A stretch of 64,000 nt of DNA from Mycobacterium kansasii ATCC 12478 (lineage in GTDB: Bacteria > Actinomycetota > Actinomycetes > Mycobacteriales > Mycobacteriaceae), in contig NC_022663.1 in assembly GCF_000157895.3 (NCBI RefSeq), positions 2,728,001 through 2,792,000 on the forward strand, written 5' to 3'. This document shows, in pieces, positions 10,906 through 19,847 of this stretch. The position numbers were made by a program, and so were the translations under genes. The notes below the pieces were generated by a model that was not told the DNA's origin, made no database searches, and worked only from the letters and a program-made list of their open reading frames with translations. Every line of letters starts with the position of its first letter. Position 1 is the stretch's first letter.

Positions 10906-11244
10906 CTAAGTTGCGGCGTGGAACGCGTCGATGACGTCGGCCGGGATGCGACCACGAGTCGACACGTTGTGTCCATTGCGACGCGCCCATTCCCGGATCG
11001 CGGCACTTTGTTCGCGGTCGATCGCGCCGCGGCCGCGGCCGGAGCCGGAACGCCCGCGCCGGCGTCCGCCGACACGACGGCCGGCCTCAACCCATTGCTT
11101 CAAGTCGCCGCGCAGTTTCGCGGCATTCTTAGAAGAAAGGTCAATCTCATAGGTCACCCCGTCAAGCCCGAATTCGACCGTTTCGTCGGCGGCGCCGGAA
11201 CCGTCGAAATCGTCGACCAAGGTGACGGTTACTTTCTTCGCCAT
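10906..11244 (-). CDS. lsr2: nucleoid-associated protein Lsr2 (H-NS-like)
   Basis: 112 residues. The N-terminal dimerisation domain starts MAKKVTVTLVDDFDGS. A basic linker rich in Arg and Gly (about 57-73) follows, then the DNA-binding domain with the AT-hook-like RGR at 97-99 that inserts into the minor groove of AT-rich DNA. Lsr2 silences horizontally acquired and AT-rich genes, including PE/PPE and ESX loci. It is set off by its own terminator. The length and sequence closely match the M. tuberculosis protein as I recall it. Confidence 0.98.
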   Translation of the reverse strand: MAKKVTVTLVDDFDGSGAADETVEFGLDGVTYEIDLSSKNAAKLRGDLKQWVEAGRRVGGRRRGRSGSGRGRGAIDREQSAAIREWARRNGHNVSTRGRIPADVIDAFHAAT

Positions 11245-11359
11245 TGGCTTACCCTCGCGTTTCTTCCCGTGCAGTTACCGTGCAGGATGGATAGACTCCC
11301 CGGTCACTAATCTGCCATAAGAACGTGAAATGCACAATCTGGACACATCGGCGGGCAGT

Positions 11360-12859
11360 TCAGTTGGAGTGCGGTCGAACAATCGGGAACAAAACTGTCT
11401 CCCTAATTGACAGCCCGGTCAAAGCCATCAACAACCGATCGATACCCATTCCCGTTCCGGTGCACGGCGGCATCCCGTACTCCAGGGCTGCCAGAAAATC
11501 CTCGTCGAGCAACATCGCCTCGTCGTCGCCCGCGGCCGCGGCGCGGGCCTGGTCAGCGAGTCTATCCCGCTGTACCACCGGATCGTTTAATTCAGAGTAC
11601 CCGGTGGCCAGTTCGACTCCGTGCAGGTAGAGGTCCCACTTCTCGGTTACCCCGGCGATACTGCGATGCTGGCGGGTCAATGGCGTTGTCTCTACCGGAA
11701 AATCCTTCACAAATGTGGGTGCGGTCAACGTGTTGCCCACGGTGTGCTCCCAGAGTTCCTCGACGAGTTTGCCGTGACGGTAGCCACCCTTGTCCAGAAT
11801 CTCTTCATCCAGTCGGCGCGCGATCTCACGTAACCGATCGACCGAGGTCTGCGGTGTGATCTCTTCGCCGAGTGCCGCCGACAGGGAGGAATACATGTGG
11901 ATTGTCGCCCATTCTCCGTCGATGTCGTAGACACTGCCGTCGGGCATCGGAAGTTGTCGGGTGCCGATCGCCTCGTCGGCTACCTCTTGAATAAGCTCCC
12001 GGGTGACCACTGCGGAATCGTCATAGGTTCCATAGGTCTGGTAGGTCTCCAACATCGAGAATTCCGGGGAATGTGTAGAATCGGCGCCTTCGTTTCGGAA
12101 CACCCGATTTAGTTCAAAGACCCTGTCGAAGCCGCCGACTATGCAACGCTTGAGGAACAGTTCCGGCGCGATACGAAGGTAGAGGTCCATGTCGAGAGCG
12201 TTGGAATGGGTGACGAACGGCCGGGCGGCCGCGCCGCCGGCCAGCGTCTGCAACATGGGCGTCTCCACCTCGACGAACCCCCGGCGTTCCAGCGCATTCC
12301 GTATCGCTCGGATGACCGCAATCCGCTGCCGGGCTACCCCCCGCGCCTGCGGACGGACGATCAGGTCGACATAGCGCTGCCGTACCCGCGCCTCCTCGCT
12401 CATCTCCTTGTGCGCGACGGGCAGCGGCCGCAGCGACTTGGCGGCCATCCGCCAGGAGTCGGCGAGAACCGACAATTCGCCTCGCCGTGAACTGATCACC
12501 GTGCCATGCACGTACACGATGTCGCCCAGATCGACATCGGCCTTCCACGCGTCGAGCGCTTCCCGGCCGACCTTGTCGAAGCTGATCATCACCTGTAGCC
12601 GGGTGCCGTCGCCGTCCTGGAGTGTCGCAAAGCACAGTTTTCCGGTGTTGCGGGCGAAGACTACCCGGCCCGCGACACCGACGATGTCGTCGGTCGTGGT
12701 GTCGACGGGCAGGTCTGGGTGGGCGGCGCGGACCTCGGCCAAGGTATGGGTGCGTTCGATGGCAACGGGGTAGGGGTCATGCCCTTCTGCCAATAGCCGA
12801 GCACGCTTGTCCCGACGGATCCGGAACTGCTCGGGAATCTCTGTCTCGGCCGAGTCCAC
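11360..12859 (-). CDS. lysS: lysyl-tRNA synthetase, class II
   Basis: 499 residues. An N-terminal OB-fold anticodon-binding domain (about 60-170) precedes the class II core. Motif 2 is seen as FRNEGADSTHSPEF, and motif 3 as GTGMGIDRL near the C-terminus. It charges tRNA-Lys for translation. The start at 12859 gives MDSAETEIPEQFRIRRDKR, a normal N-terminus. The gene lies upstream of lsr2 on the same strand with a gap of 115 bp, and about 100 bp after coaX. I see no recognisable short gene in the lysS-coaX gap, where M. tuberculosis has a tiny ORF annotated (Rv3599c, from memory). Confidence 0.98.
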   Translation of the reverse strand: MDSAETEIPEQFRIRRDKRARLLAEGHDPYPVAIERTHTLAEVRAAHPDLPVDTTTDDIVGVAGRVVFARNTGKLCFATLQDGDGTRLQVMISFDKVGREALDAWKADVDLGDIVYVHGTVISSRRGELSVLADSWRMAAKSLRPLPVAHKEMSEEARVRQRYVDLIVRPQARGVARQRIAVIRAIRNALERRGFVEVETPMLQTLAGGAAARPFVTHSNALDMDLYLRIAPELFLKRCIVGGFDRVFELNRVFRNEGADSTHSPEFSMLETYQTYGTYDDSAVVTRELIQEVADEAIGTRQLPMPDGSVYDIDGEWATIHMYSSLSAALGEEITPQTSVDRLREIARRLDEEILDKGGYRHGKLVEELWEHTVGNTLTAPTFVKDFPVETTPLTRQHRSIAGVTEKWDLYLHGVELATGYSELNDPVVQRDRLADQARAAAAGDDEAMLLDEDFLAALEYGMPPCTGTGMGIDRLLMALTGLSIRETVLFPIVRPHSN

Positions 12860-12880
12860 GACGTGCCAGCTTAAGGGGTC

Positions 12881-12955
12881 GAGTCTGCGCTCACGGCAGT
12901 GAGCCTGCGCTGACGGTGTGACTGCCGGCTCGCGGCGCGCGCTGTACGCAGACTC
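12881..12955. repeat. inverted repeat in lysS-coaX gap
   Basis: GAGTCTGCG (12881-12889) and CGCAGACTC (12947-12955), with GAGCCTGCG-like partial copies between them. Such GAGTCTGCG/CGCAGACTC motifs are common in mycobacterial gaps in my memory; role unknown. Confidence 0.5.
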
Positions 12956-12965
12956 GCTGCGGGTT

Positions 12966-13784
12966 CTAGCGCGCGCTCTTCAACCGGCCCCCTTGGGCGT
13001 CGCGGTTTCGTTCGAAGACGAGCCGCAGCCCGTGCAGGGTCAGGTACTGGTCGTAGTGGTCGACGGTATGCAGTTCCGGCAGCAGCAGCGGTGCGGTGTG
13101 CCCGGTCGCCACGACCGCGACATCGTCGGTGGCGGAGAAACCCTTGACGTCTTCGCGGATGCGTCCGACCAAGCCGTCGACCAGCCCGGCGAAGCCGAAC
13201 ACCGCGCCAGCCTGCATGCATTCGACGGTGTTCTTGCCGACGACCGAACGCGGCCGAGTCAGCTCGACGCGGCGCAGAGCCGCCGAGCGGGCGGCCGCGG
13301 CGTCGGAAGACACCTGCACGCCGGGTGCGATGGCACCGCCGAGGAATTCGCCCTTGGCCGACACCACGTCAACGCAGATCGACGATCCGAAATCGACGAC
13401 GATGGCGGCCTTACCGAACTTGTGATGCGCCGCCAGGCAATTCACTATCCGGTCGGCGCCCACTTCTTTGGGGTTGTCGACCAACAGCGGGATACCGGTG
13501 CGCACCCCCGGTTCGATCAGCACGTGCGGGACCGACGGCCAGTACTGGTCGAGCATGATCCGCACCTCGTGCAGCACCGACGGGACCGTGGACAGACCGG
13601 CCGCGCCGGTGAGCCGCTCGGAGTCGTCGCCGATCAGACCGTCGATGGTGAGCGCCAATTCGTCGGCCGTGACTTCGGATTCGGTGCGTATCCGCCACTG
13701 CTGCACCACCTTTGCGTGCTGCTTGGCTCCGGACAGCAGGCCGACGACGGTGTGGGTGTTGCGGACGTCGATTGCCAGCAGCAC
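12966..13784 (-). CDS. coaX: type III pantothenate kinase CoaX
   Basis: 272 residues of the CoaX family (ASKHA fold). It opens MLLAIDVRNTHTVVGL, with the phosphate-binding acidic motif, and has the second motif DFGSSICVDVVS near 130. It phosphorylates pantothenate in the first step of CoA synthesis. It stands directly after panD on the same strand with 2 bases between the genes, so the pantothenate genes and this kinase form one transcription unit. CoaX is known to accompany a separate CoaA in mycobacteria and its activity there has been questioned, so function is inferred from family and context. Confidence 0.95.
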   Translation of the reverse strand: MLLAIDVRNTHTVVGLLSGAKQHAKVVQQWRIRTESEVTADELALTIDGLIGDDSERLTGAAGLSTVPSVLHEVRIMLDQYWPSVPHVLIEPGVRTGIPLLVDNPKEVGADRIVNCLAAHHKFGKAAIVVDFGSSICVDVVSAKGEFLGGAIAPGVQVSSDAAAARSAALRRVELTRPRSVVGKNTVECMQAGAVFGFAGLVDGLVGRIREDVKGFSATDDVAVVATGHTAPLLLPELHTVDHYDQYLTLHGLRLVFERNRDAQGGRLKSAR

Positions 13785-13786
13785 GG

Positions 13787-14206
13787 CTACCGTGCACCCA
13801 TCCGAGGGTTCATCAGCTCGGCGGCGTTGTCGGGGACATAGGCCGGATCGCTGCCCAGGTCGATCTGTTTGTTCCGGGCGTCGACGAACACGATCCGCGG
13901 TTTGTAGGCACGCGCCTCGGCATCCGACATGGTCCCGTAGGCGATCAAGATCACAAGGTCGCCCGGGTGCACGAGGTGAGCCGCCGCACCGTTGATCCCG
14001 ATGACGCCGCTGCCGCGCTCACCGGTGATCGCATACGTGACGAGGCGGGCCCCGTTGTCGATGTCGACGATGGTCACCTGTTCACCCTCGAGCAAATCGG
14101 CGGCCTCCATCAAATCGGCGTCGATGGTCACCGACCCGACGTAATGCAAGTCCGCCTGCGTCACCGTCGCACGGTGGATCTTCGACTTCAGCATTGTCCG
14201 TAACAT
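13787..14206 (-). CDS. panD: aspartate 1-decarboxylase PanD
   Basis: 139 residues. PanD is made as a proenzyme that cleaves itself between Gly24 and Ser25 (HYVGSVTI) to give a pyruvoyl cofactor; both residues are present. It converts aspartate to beta-alanine for pantothenate synthesis. ATG 14206 is chosen because a GGAGGAATTG ribosome site precedes it and it matches the family start MLRTMLKSKIHRA; the longer frame adds four residues only. The start overlaps the panC stop by one base (TGATG). Confidence 0.98.
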   Translation of the reverse strand: MLRTMLKSKIHRATVTQADLHYVGSVTIDADLMEAADLLEGEQVTIVDIDNGARLVTYAITGERGSGVIGINGAAAHLVHPGDLVILIAYGTMSDAEARAYKPRIVFVDARNKQIDLGSDPAYVPDNAAELMNPRMGAR

Positions 14207-15144
14207 CAATTCCTCCAAGGTGATTGGGCATAGTCAGCCCGCGACTCGTCCGGCCCGAGGGTGCCGGCGAAATTTCGGATCTGGATTTCCACGTTGTCCA
14301 GCAGCCTGGTGGCGCCGACGCGCGCCGCGACCAGCAGCCGGGCTGATCCGCTGACGGGCGCCGGGCCGAGCCCGGTGTCACGCAACTCCACATAGTCGAC
14401 CGCGATCCCAGGCGTGGCGTCGAGCACCGCGCGAGCCGCGTCCACCGCGGCACGGGCACCGGCGCCGGACGATGCAGCCGCATGTGCCCCGGCCGTCAGC
14501 GCCGCCGACAACGCCACAGCCGCTTCCCGCTGGGCAGGTTCCAGGTAGCGGTTGCGCGACGACATCGCCAGCCCGTCGGCCTCACGCACGGTCGGCACCC
14601 CGACCACCTGCACGTCGACGTTCAGGTCCGCGACCAGCTGCCGGATGAGCACCAGCTGCTGGTAGTCCTTCTCGCCGAAATAGGCCCGGTCGGGCCGGAC
14701 GATCTGCAGCAGTTTGAGCACCACGGTCAGCACCCCGGCGAAATGGCCCGGCCGCGCGATCCCTTCCAGGTCGGCGCCCAGCGGCCCGGGTTGCACGGTG
14801 GTGCGCATCCCGTCGGGGTACATCGCCGCGGCCGTCGGCGCGAACACGATCTCCACCCCTTCGGCACGCAGCTGCGCCATGTCGTCCTCGAGGGTGCGGG
14901 GGTAGGCGTCGAGATCCTCGCCGGCGCCGAATTGCAGCGGGTTGACGAATATCGACACCACCACCACCGATCCGGGCGTCCTCTTGGCCGCCCGCACCAG
15001 CGCAAGATGGCCGTCGTGCAGCGCGCCCATCGTGGGCACCAACATCACTCGCCGGCCGGTGTGCCGCAGCGCCCGGCAGACGTCGCTGACCTCACGCGGC
15101 GCCGAGTACCGGTTGAGTTCGCCGGGGTTGAAGCTGACTTTCAT
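14206..15144 (-). CDS. panC: pantothenate synthetase PanC
   Basis: 312 residues. It joins pantoate and beta-alanine using ATP, through a pantoyl-adenylate. The HIGH-like motif is MGALHDGHL (about 39-47) and the KMSKS-like loop is in AMSSRNRYL (about 195-203). The start at 15144 overlaps the upstream gene's stop by 4 bases (ATGA), and its stop overlaps panD by one base, so translation is likely coupled. Confidence 0.98.
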   Translation of the reverse strand: MKVSFNPGELNRYSAPREVSDVCRALRHTGRRVMLVPTMGALHDGHLALVRAAKRTPGSVVVVSIFVNPLQFGAGEDLDAYPRTLEDDMAQLRAEGVEIVFAPTAAAMYPDGMRTTVQPGPLGADLEGIARPGHFAGVLTVVLKLLQIVRPDRAYFGEKDYQQLVLIRQLVADLNVDVQVVGVPTVREADGLAMSSRNRYLEPAQREAAVALSAALTAGAHAAASSGAGARAAVDAARAVLDATPGIAVDYVELRDTGLGPAPVSGSARLLVAARVGATRLLDNVEIQIRNFAGTLGPDESRADYAQSPWRN

Positions 15145-16067
15145 CGCGCCAACACCTCGACGACGTCCTCGGGAGCATGCGCCCGCTGCGCGGTCCGCAA
15201 CGCGTTCACCCGATAGGCGTGGGCCAGTTGTGGGTCGACGCCGGTCAGCGCTGCCAGATGCCCGGCGACCGCGGCCGCATCACCACGCGCGATCGGCCCG
15301 GTCAGCGCGGCCTGCCCACGCTGCAGCGTGTTCTCCAGCGCCGCGCGGGCCAGCGGTCCGACGATGCGTTCGGCGATTCCCCCGGGCTGGTCGTCGACGC
15401 ACTGCTGGCCCAGCAGTTCGTCGCCGCGCAGCCCGGCACGCAACGCCTCGAGAGCGTCGGCAAGGACCGTCACGATGTGGTTGCTCGCGTGGGCCAGCGC
15501 CGCATGGTAGAGGATGCGGGCGTCCTCGCGGACACTGAACGGCTCCCCGCCCATTTCCAGCACCAGCGATTGGGCAATCGCATAGCCGACGCCGTCGGCC
15601 GCAGTGATCCCGAAGCAGGTATCCGGCAGCCGGCTGATGTCCTCGTCGGACCCGGTGAACGTCATCGCCGGGTGAATGGCCAGCGGTATGCAGCCCTGCC
15701 GGGTCAGCGGTGCCAGGATCCCGACCCCGTTGGCGCCGGAGGTGTGCGCCACAAGTGTCCCGGGCCGGATCGCCGAGGTGGCCGCCAAGCCGGACACCAA
15801 ACCCGCCAGCTCGCTGTCGGGCACCGTCAACAGCAGCAGCTCGGCCGCGGCAGCGACGTCCGGCGGTGGCAATACCGGCGTATCGGGCAGCCGGCGCCCG
15901 GCCCGTTGCAGCGACGCATGGGAGACGGCGCTGCATGCCACCACGACGTGGTCGGCGCGCTCCAGCGCCACTCCTAACGCGGTGCCTACCCGGCCGGCGG
16001 AGATGATCCCCACTTTGAGCCTGGCCGGGCGCAATCCGTCGAACTGCACCATCGCAGACGACCTCAC
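15141..16067 (-). CDS. Rossmann-fold/DUF2520 protein (Rv3603c-like), pantothenate cluster
   Basis: 308 residues. An N-terminal NAD(P)-binding Rossmann segment starts at LKVGIISAGRVGTALG (about 17-32), where the glycine pattern is GxxSAGxxG-like. A C-terminal helical DUF2520 domain follows from about residue 150. The architecture resembles 6-phosphogluconate dehydrogenase-like and ketopantoate reductase-like enzymes, and the gene overlaps panC, so a redox role near pantothenate is a reasonable guess but untested. An ATG at about 16052 (MVQFDG) is an alternative start. Confidence 0.9.
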   Translation of the reverse strand: MRSSAMVQFDGLRPARLKVGIISAGRVGTALGVALERADHVVVACSAVSHASLQRAGRRLPDTPVLPPPDVAAAAELLLLTVPDSELAGLVSGLAATSAIRPGTLVAHTSGANGVGILAPLTRQGCIPLAIHPAMTFTGSDEDISRLPDTCFGITAADGVGYAIAQSLVLEMGGEPFSVREDARILYHAALAHASNHIVTVLADALEALRAGLRGDELLGQQCVDDQPGGIAERIVGPLARAALENTLQRGQAALTGPIARGDAAAVAGHLAALTGVDPQLAHAYRVNALRTAQRAHAPEDVVEVLAR

Positions 16068-16135
16068 AAGTTTCTTTCGTTCGTTCCAGTCCCTTGACTG
16101 AGCGGGTACCGGACGGTCACTAGAACTGTAGTCGA

Positions 16136-17500
16136 TCAGCCGCTGCGGCGGCGACGCCGCCCGCCGCCCGACGGCTGGACCTGCAGCCGGGCCAGCAGGT
16201 CCGCGACCGACTGACCACCGGTTTGCGCGTCGGAGCCATGTGCTCCCACCGCGGGCTCCGGCTCCGGGCTGCGATGGCGGGCAGCCGGTTCCGGAGGCGG
16301 CGGCGCGGCCAGGCGAGGCGGCGGCGGGGCAGTGGGCCGCTCAGGTACCGGTGTAGGCGGAGGTGGGACGGCGGAGGGAGGCGGAGCAACAACCGGACTT
16401 GGACCGTCCGCTCTCGAGGCGGCTCCCAGGCTCCCCACACCATGGTCGCGGTACTCAGTCGAATGGCGAGATCGTGATCGGCGACCACCGTAATCTCCGG
16501 GCACCTCGACGTGGCCCAGGCTGATGTCCCCCTGATCTTCTTCCGGTCTGGTATGCCGGTAACGCCGTCGGCGGCCCGCCGGCTGGGCAGTTGGCGCGGC
16601 GGCGGGTTCCCCGGGCGCCCAGTGGCTGCCGGGCGCCCCGGGCGGTAACCACTGTCCATCGGCGGCGACAGGTTCCCACGATGACGGCTCCGGCTGTGGC
16701 GGCGGAGCCGGCGGTGGCCGGTGACGAGGCTCATCCCGCGGACCGGGCGGAGCCGGCGCGGTTTCATAGGGCAGCCCGACCCGCTCGGCGGAGTGTTTCG
16801 TTCCGGCGGGCTCGGCGGACGGCGGCAATGGTCCCGCTGGCGAAACATCCCGGTCGTCGTATGGGGGCATTCCCACCTCGGGCACGTCGATGATCGCTTC
16901 CTCGGCACGGTTGACCGCTTCACCCGGGCGAACCACCGCGACCCGGTCGATGGATACCCAGTCGGCAGACGGGCCCCGCCCATTCTGGACCCGATCGGCC
17001 ACCGCACGTGAACGGCGCGCCTCTGTTGCCCCCGTCTTGTCCATGGGCTCCAGCGCCGGACGGTGTTCGAAGTCCGTGTCGAACAGGATCTCCAGACTGG
17101 TCCGCAACGCGGTCAGTTCCGCTCGTAGCGCGGCCACCTCGTCGGCGGCCGCAGCGCGCAGTTCGGCGGCCAGCTCACGCCGCAAGTGCGACTCCACCGT
17201 CAGCTCGTACTCGCGGCGAGCCGAGATTTCGCGATCCAACTGCAAGTCGTAAACCAGCTTCAGATCGCGTGCCCGTGCCTGCTCCGCATCGGCTTGGCGG
17301 CGGTACAGCACCGACACGAAAGCACCGGCGACGGCAGCCCACAGCGCCAGGATTACCGCGAGCTTGAGTAGTTCCACCCGGTTGGTGAAAACCAGTGCCG
17401 AACTGGCCGCAATCGCGAGGACCAGCAACGTCGTCAAGAGCACCCAACCCGGCCTGCGGCCGCCGCGCCGGACCCGGGCGCCGCGGGACAGAACGGTCAT
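16136..17500 (-). CDS. membrane protein with coiled coil and proline-rich tail (Rv3604c-like)
   Basis: About 454 residues from ATG 17500 (MTVLSRGARVRRGG). Two adjacent transmembrane helices (about 20-40 and 44-65) are followed by a charged, Ala/Glu/Arg-rich probable coiled coil (about 70-145), then a long Pro/Arg-rich low-complexity region. A longer frame to 17824 exists but its N-terminus looks non-coding and overlaps the DUF3180 gene, so it is rejected. The position between the DUF3180/fol genes and the pan genes is conserved with M. tuberculosis as I recall. Function is unknown. Confidence 0.87.
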   Translation of the reverse strand: MTVLSRGARVRRGGRRPGWVLLTTLLVLAIAASSALVFTNRVELLKLAVILALWAAVAGAFVSVLYRRQADAEQARARDLKLVYDLQLDREISARREYELTVESHLRRELAAELRAAAADEVAALRAELTALRTSLEILFDTDFEHRPALEPMDKTGATEARRSRAVADRVQNGRGPSADWVSIDRVAVVRPGEAVNRAEEAIIDVPEVGMPPYDDRDVSPAGPLPPSAEPAGTKHSAERVGLPYETAPAPPGPRDEPRHRPPPAPPPQPEPSSWEPVAADGQWLPPGAPGSHWAPGEPAAAPTAQPAGRRRRYRHTRPEEDQGDISLGHVEVPGDYGGRRSRSRHSTEYRDHGVGSLGAASRADGPSPVVAPPPSAVPPPPTPVPERPTAPPPPRLAAPPPPEPAARHRSPEPEPAVGAHGSDAQTGGQSVADLLARLQVQPSGGGRRRRRSG

Positions 17501-17610
17501 GGCCTGACTGTACCCGGGCGGCGCCGTCCGCGTGTCGCGCCGGTCCGGCGATTCTTCAGCCGATTCGACGAGGCCGCCAGCAACGTCGGCGAGCGATGGC
17601 GAGCAACCGG

Positions 17611-18087
17611 TTAGGTTTCGGCCCCCTCGCCGCCCTCGGTGGGATCCGGCGGAGACTTGCAGCAATGTTGCAGCCACAGCGCGGCAACCACCAACGCCAG
17701 TGCGCTGCCGGCCGCCACGACGGTTCCGGTGGTGTCCTCGACGGCCACCCGCTGCCATGACCGCCGCGGCAACAGGTACACCAGCACCCCGATCCACCAG
17801 CCCAGCACCAGGGCGCCGACCCACGCCGACGCCTTGGCGACCATCAGACTGCGGGCCACCGCGAGCGGGTGCAGCCGGCCGGGCCCGTCGCCGATCTCGC
17901 CGTCACCGATTTTGGTGCGGACGTAGCGAGCCCACAGCGCCTCGGCGATCGCGACGCCGAGCAGCGACAGCCCGGTCCACACCGTGATTTGCGGAAACCA
18001 CCGGAACAGCGCGATGACCAGCGGATAACCCACCACCGCAGCCGCGATCACCGCGGCCATCAGATCGCGTTTGCGGGTGGGGCCCAT
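17611..18087 (-). CDS. DUF3180 membrane protein (Rv3605c-like)
   Basis: 158 residues with four predicted transmembrane helices (about 10-28, 33-50, 85-105 and 118-138), a DUF3180 protein. Such proteins are a constant companion of folK in actinobacteria. The ATG at 18087 overlaps the folK stop by one base (TGATG), so it is translated from the folate operon. The molecular role is unknown. Confidence 0.92.
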   Translation of the reverse strand: MGPTRKRDLMAAVIAAAVVGYPLVIALFRWFPQITVWTGLSLLGVAIAEALWARYVRTKIGDGEIGDGPGRLHPLAVARSLMVAKASAWVGALVLGWWIGVLVYLLPRRSWQRVAVEDTTGTVVAAGSALALVVAALWLQHCCKSPPDPTEGGEGAET

Positions 18088-18614
18088 CAGTTACCCAAGG
18101 TCAGGGGCGTCAACCGGACACTCGCCCGATCGGCGGGCTCCAGCTCGGCCAGCAGCTCGGCGACGGGTCGCGGACCGTCCGGCAGCGGCACTTCGGCCGC
18201 CGGATCGACGTCCAGCCACGGGATCATCACGAAGGGCCGCAGGTGTGCCAGCGGATGCGGCAGCCGCAGATCGCTGTCGTCGGAGAGCACGTCCACCCGG
18301 CCGGACGGGGTGATCTCGGCGCAGGTGACCAGGTCGACGTCCAGCGTTCGCGGACCCCACCGCTCGTCGCGCATCCGGCCCGCGGCCCGCTCGAACTCGT
18401 GAGCCCGGCACAGCCACGCGTGGCAGTCACGATCCGGGTCGTCGGCAATCAGCACCGCATTGAGAAACGGATCCTGCTCGATGCCGCCCCACGGGTCGGT
18501 CTCGTACACCCGGGACGCGGCGACAAGCGCATCACCGAGCCCGTCGACGACCGACCGAAGATGCGCGAGGCGGTCACCGAGGTTCGAGCCGATCGACAGC
18601 ACTACCCGCGTCAT
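18087..18614 (-). CDS. folK: 6-hydroxymethyl-7,8-dihydropterin pyrophosphokinase FolK
   Basis: 175 residues. It transfers pyrophosphate from ATP to hydroxymethyl-dihydropterin, the step before FolP. The signature RWGPRTLDVDL is present near residues 85-95, and the N-terminus TRVVLSIGSNLGDR is canonical. ATG 18614 overlaps the folB stop by four bases (ATGA); the longer frame upstream is an overlap artefact. Confidence 0.97.
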   Translation of the reverse strand: MTRVVLSIGSNLGDRLAHLRSVVDGLGDALVAASRVYETDPWGGIEQDPFLNAVLIADDPDRDCHAWLCRAHEFERAAGRMRDERWGPRTLDVDLVTCAEITPSGRVDVLSDDSDLRLPHPLAHLRPFVMIPWLDVDPAAEVPLPDGPRPVAELLAELEPADRASVRLTPLTLGN

Positions 18615-19012
18615 ACCGCCCCGCCCGCGGATACCACCGAACCGCGGCCGCCACGCCGCGACCGCCGGGTCACCACCGCTATGTCGGCGAACGGCAGCGG
18701 GATGGGGGCCTGCGGCTTGTGCACCACCACCTCGACGGCGTGCACGCGCTGGTCTTCCATCACCTCGTCGGCGATCTCGGCGCCGACCGTTTCGATCAGG
18801 TTGCGCGGTGTCCCGCCGACGATCTCGCTGGCCCGCTGCGCCAGCCCGATGTAGTCGTAGGTGTCGGCCAAATCGTCGCTGCGGGCGGCGTCGACCAGAT
18901 CGATCCACATGGTGATGTCGACGATGAAGCGCTGCCCGGCCACCCGCTCGTGGTCGTAGACGCCGTGTCGACCGTGGACAATCAAGCCGCGCAGCTCAAT
19001 TCGGTCAGCCAT
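18611..19012 (-). CDS. folB: dihydroneopterin aldolase FolB
   Basis: 133 residues, the length I recall for the M. tuberculosis enzyme. It converts dihydroneopterin to hydroxymethyl-dihydropterin. Family features include GRHGVYDHER with the active-site Glu, and HKPQAPIP with the catalytic Lys near the C-terminus. ATG 19012 gives MADRIELRGL; it overlaps folP1 by 8 bases. Confidence 0.97.
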   Translation of the reverse strand: MADRIELRGLIVHGRHGVYDHERVAGQRFIVDITMWIDLVDAARSDDLADTYDYIGLAQRASEIVGGTPRNLIETVGAEIADEVMEDQRVHAVEVVVHKPQAPIPLPFADIAVVTRRSRRGGRGSVVSAGGAV

Positions 19013-19847
19013 CGCGCCCGGTCCCTTCAACTCGCTGCCATGCTTCGACCACCTTGAGGGCGTCGACCGTTGCCCGCACATCGTGTACCCGCACGCCCCA
19101 GGCCCCGTGCAGGGCCGCCAGCGCCGAAATCACCGCCGTGGCCGTCTCGCGCCCGGCAGGCGGGCGGGTGGCGCCGTCGGGTCCGGCGAGCAGGCTACCG
19201 AGAAAGCGCTTGCGCGACGCACCCAGCAACACGGGAAAACCGGTGGCGACCAACTCCGGCAGGGCATGAAGAAGTGCCCAATTGTGTTGTCCCGTCTTGG
19301 CGAATCCAAGCCCCGGATCGATCACCAGTTTCGCCGGATCGACGCCGGCGGCTACCGCGTCGTCAACGGCCGCCAGCAGCTCGGCGCGCACTTGCGCCAC
19401 CACGTCGCCGTATTGGGGCACCTGGTGCGGGTTGGCCGCCGACACCGGCCGCCAGTGCATCAGCACCCACACCACCCCGGCTTCGGCCACCAACGGCGCC
19501 ATCGCCGGATCGGCCCGGCCGCCCGACACGTCGTTGACCAGCTGCGCGCCGTTTTCCAGCGCCGAGCGCGCGACGTCGGCATGCATGGTGTCGATACTGA
19601 CCGTAACGCCTTGTGCGACAAGTCCTTTGACCACCGGTACGACGCGGGCCGTCTCGACACCCGGGTCGACGCGGGCCGCGCCGGGCCGAGTGGACTCACC
19701 ACCGACGTCGACGATGTGTGCGCCGTCCGCAACCAGCGCCAGACCGTGCTCGACGGCACCGCCGGCATCGAGGTAACGCCCGCCGTCCGAGAACGAGTCG
19801 TCGGTGACGTTGACGACACCCATGACCTGCACAGGCGCCGGGCTCAC
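19005..19847 (-). CDS. folP1: dihydropteroate synthase FolP1
   Basis: 280 residues, a TIM-barrel enzyme that joins hydroxymethyl-dihydropterin pyrophosphate and p-aminobenzoate, and the target of sulfonamides. Signature motifs are MGVVNVTDDSFSDGG (about 9-23), GGESTRPGA (about 49-57), DTMHADVA, and LGASRKRFLG. The start at 19847 overlaps the folE stop by 4 bases. Confidence 0.98.
   Translation of the reverse strand: MSPAPVQVMGVVNVTDDSFSDGGRYLDAGGAVEHGLALVADGAHIVDVGGESTRPGAARVDPGVETARVVPVVKGLVAQGVTVSIDTMHADVARSALENGAQLVNDVSGGRADPAMAPLVAEAGVVWVLMHWRPVSAANPHQVPQYGDVVAQVRAELLAAVDDAVAAGVDPAKLVIDPGLGFAKTGQHNWALLHALPELVATGFPVLLGASRKRFLGSLLAGPDGATRPPAGRETATAVISALAALHGAWGVRVHDVRATVDALKVVEAWQRVEGTGRDG

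Noticed and set aside
12860..12965. Tiny gene between lysS and coaX (Rv3599c place)
   Set aside because: I see only the inverted repeat and no short frame with a start and ribosome site.
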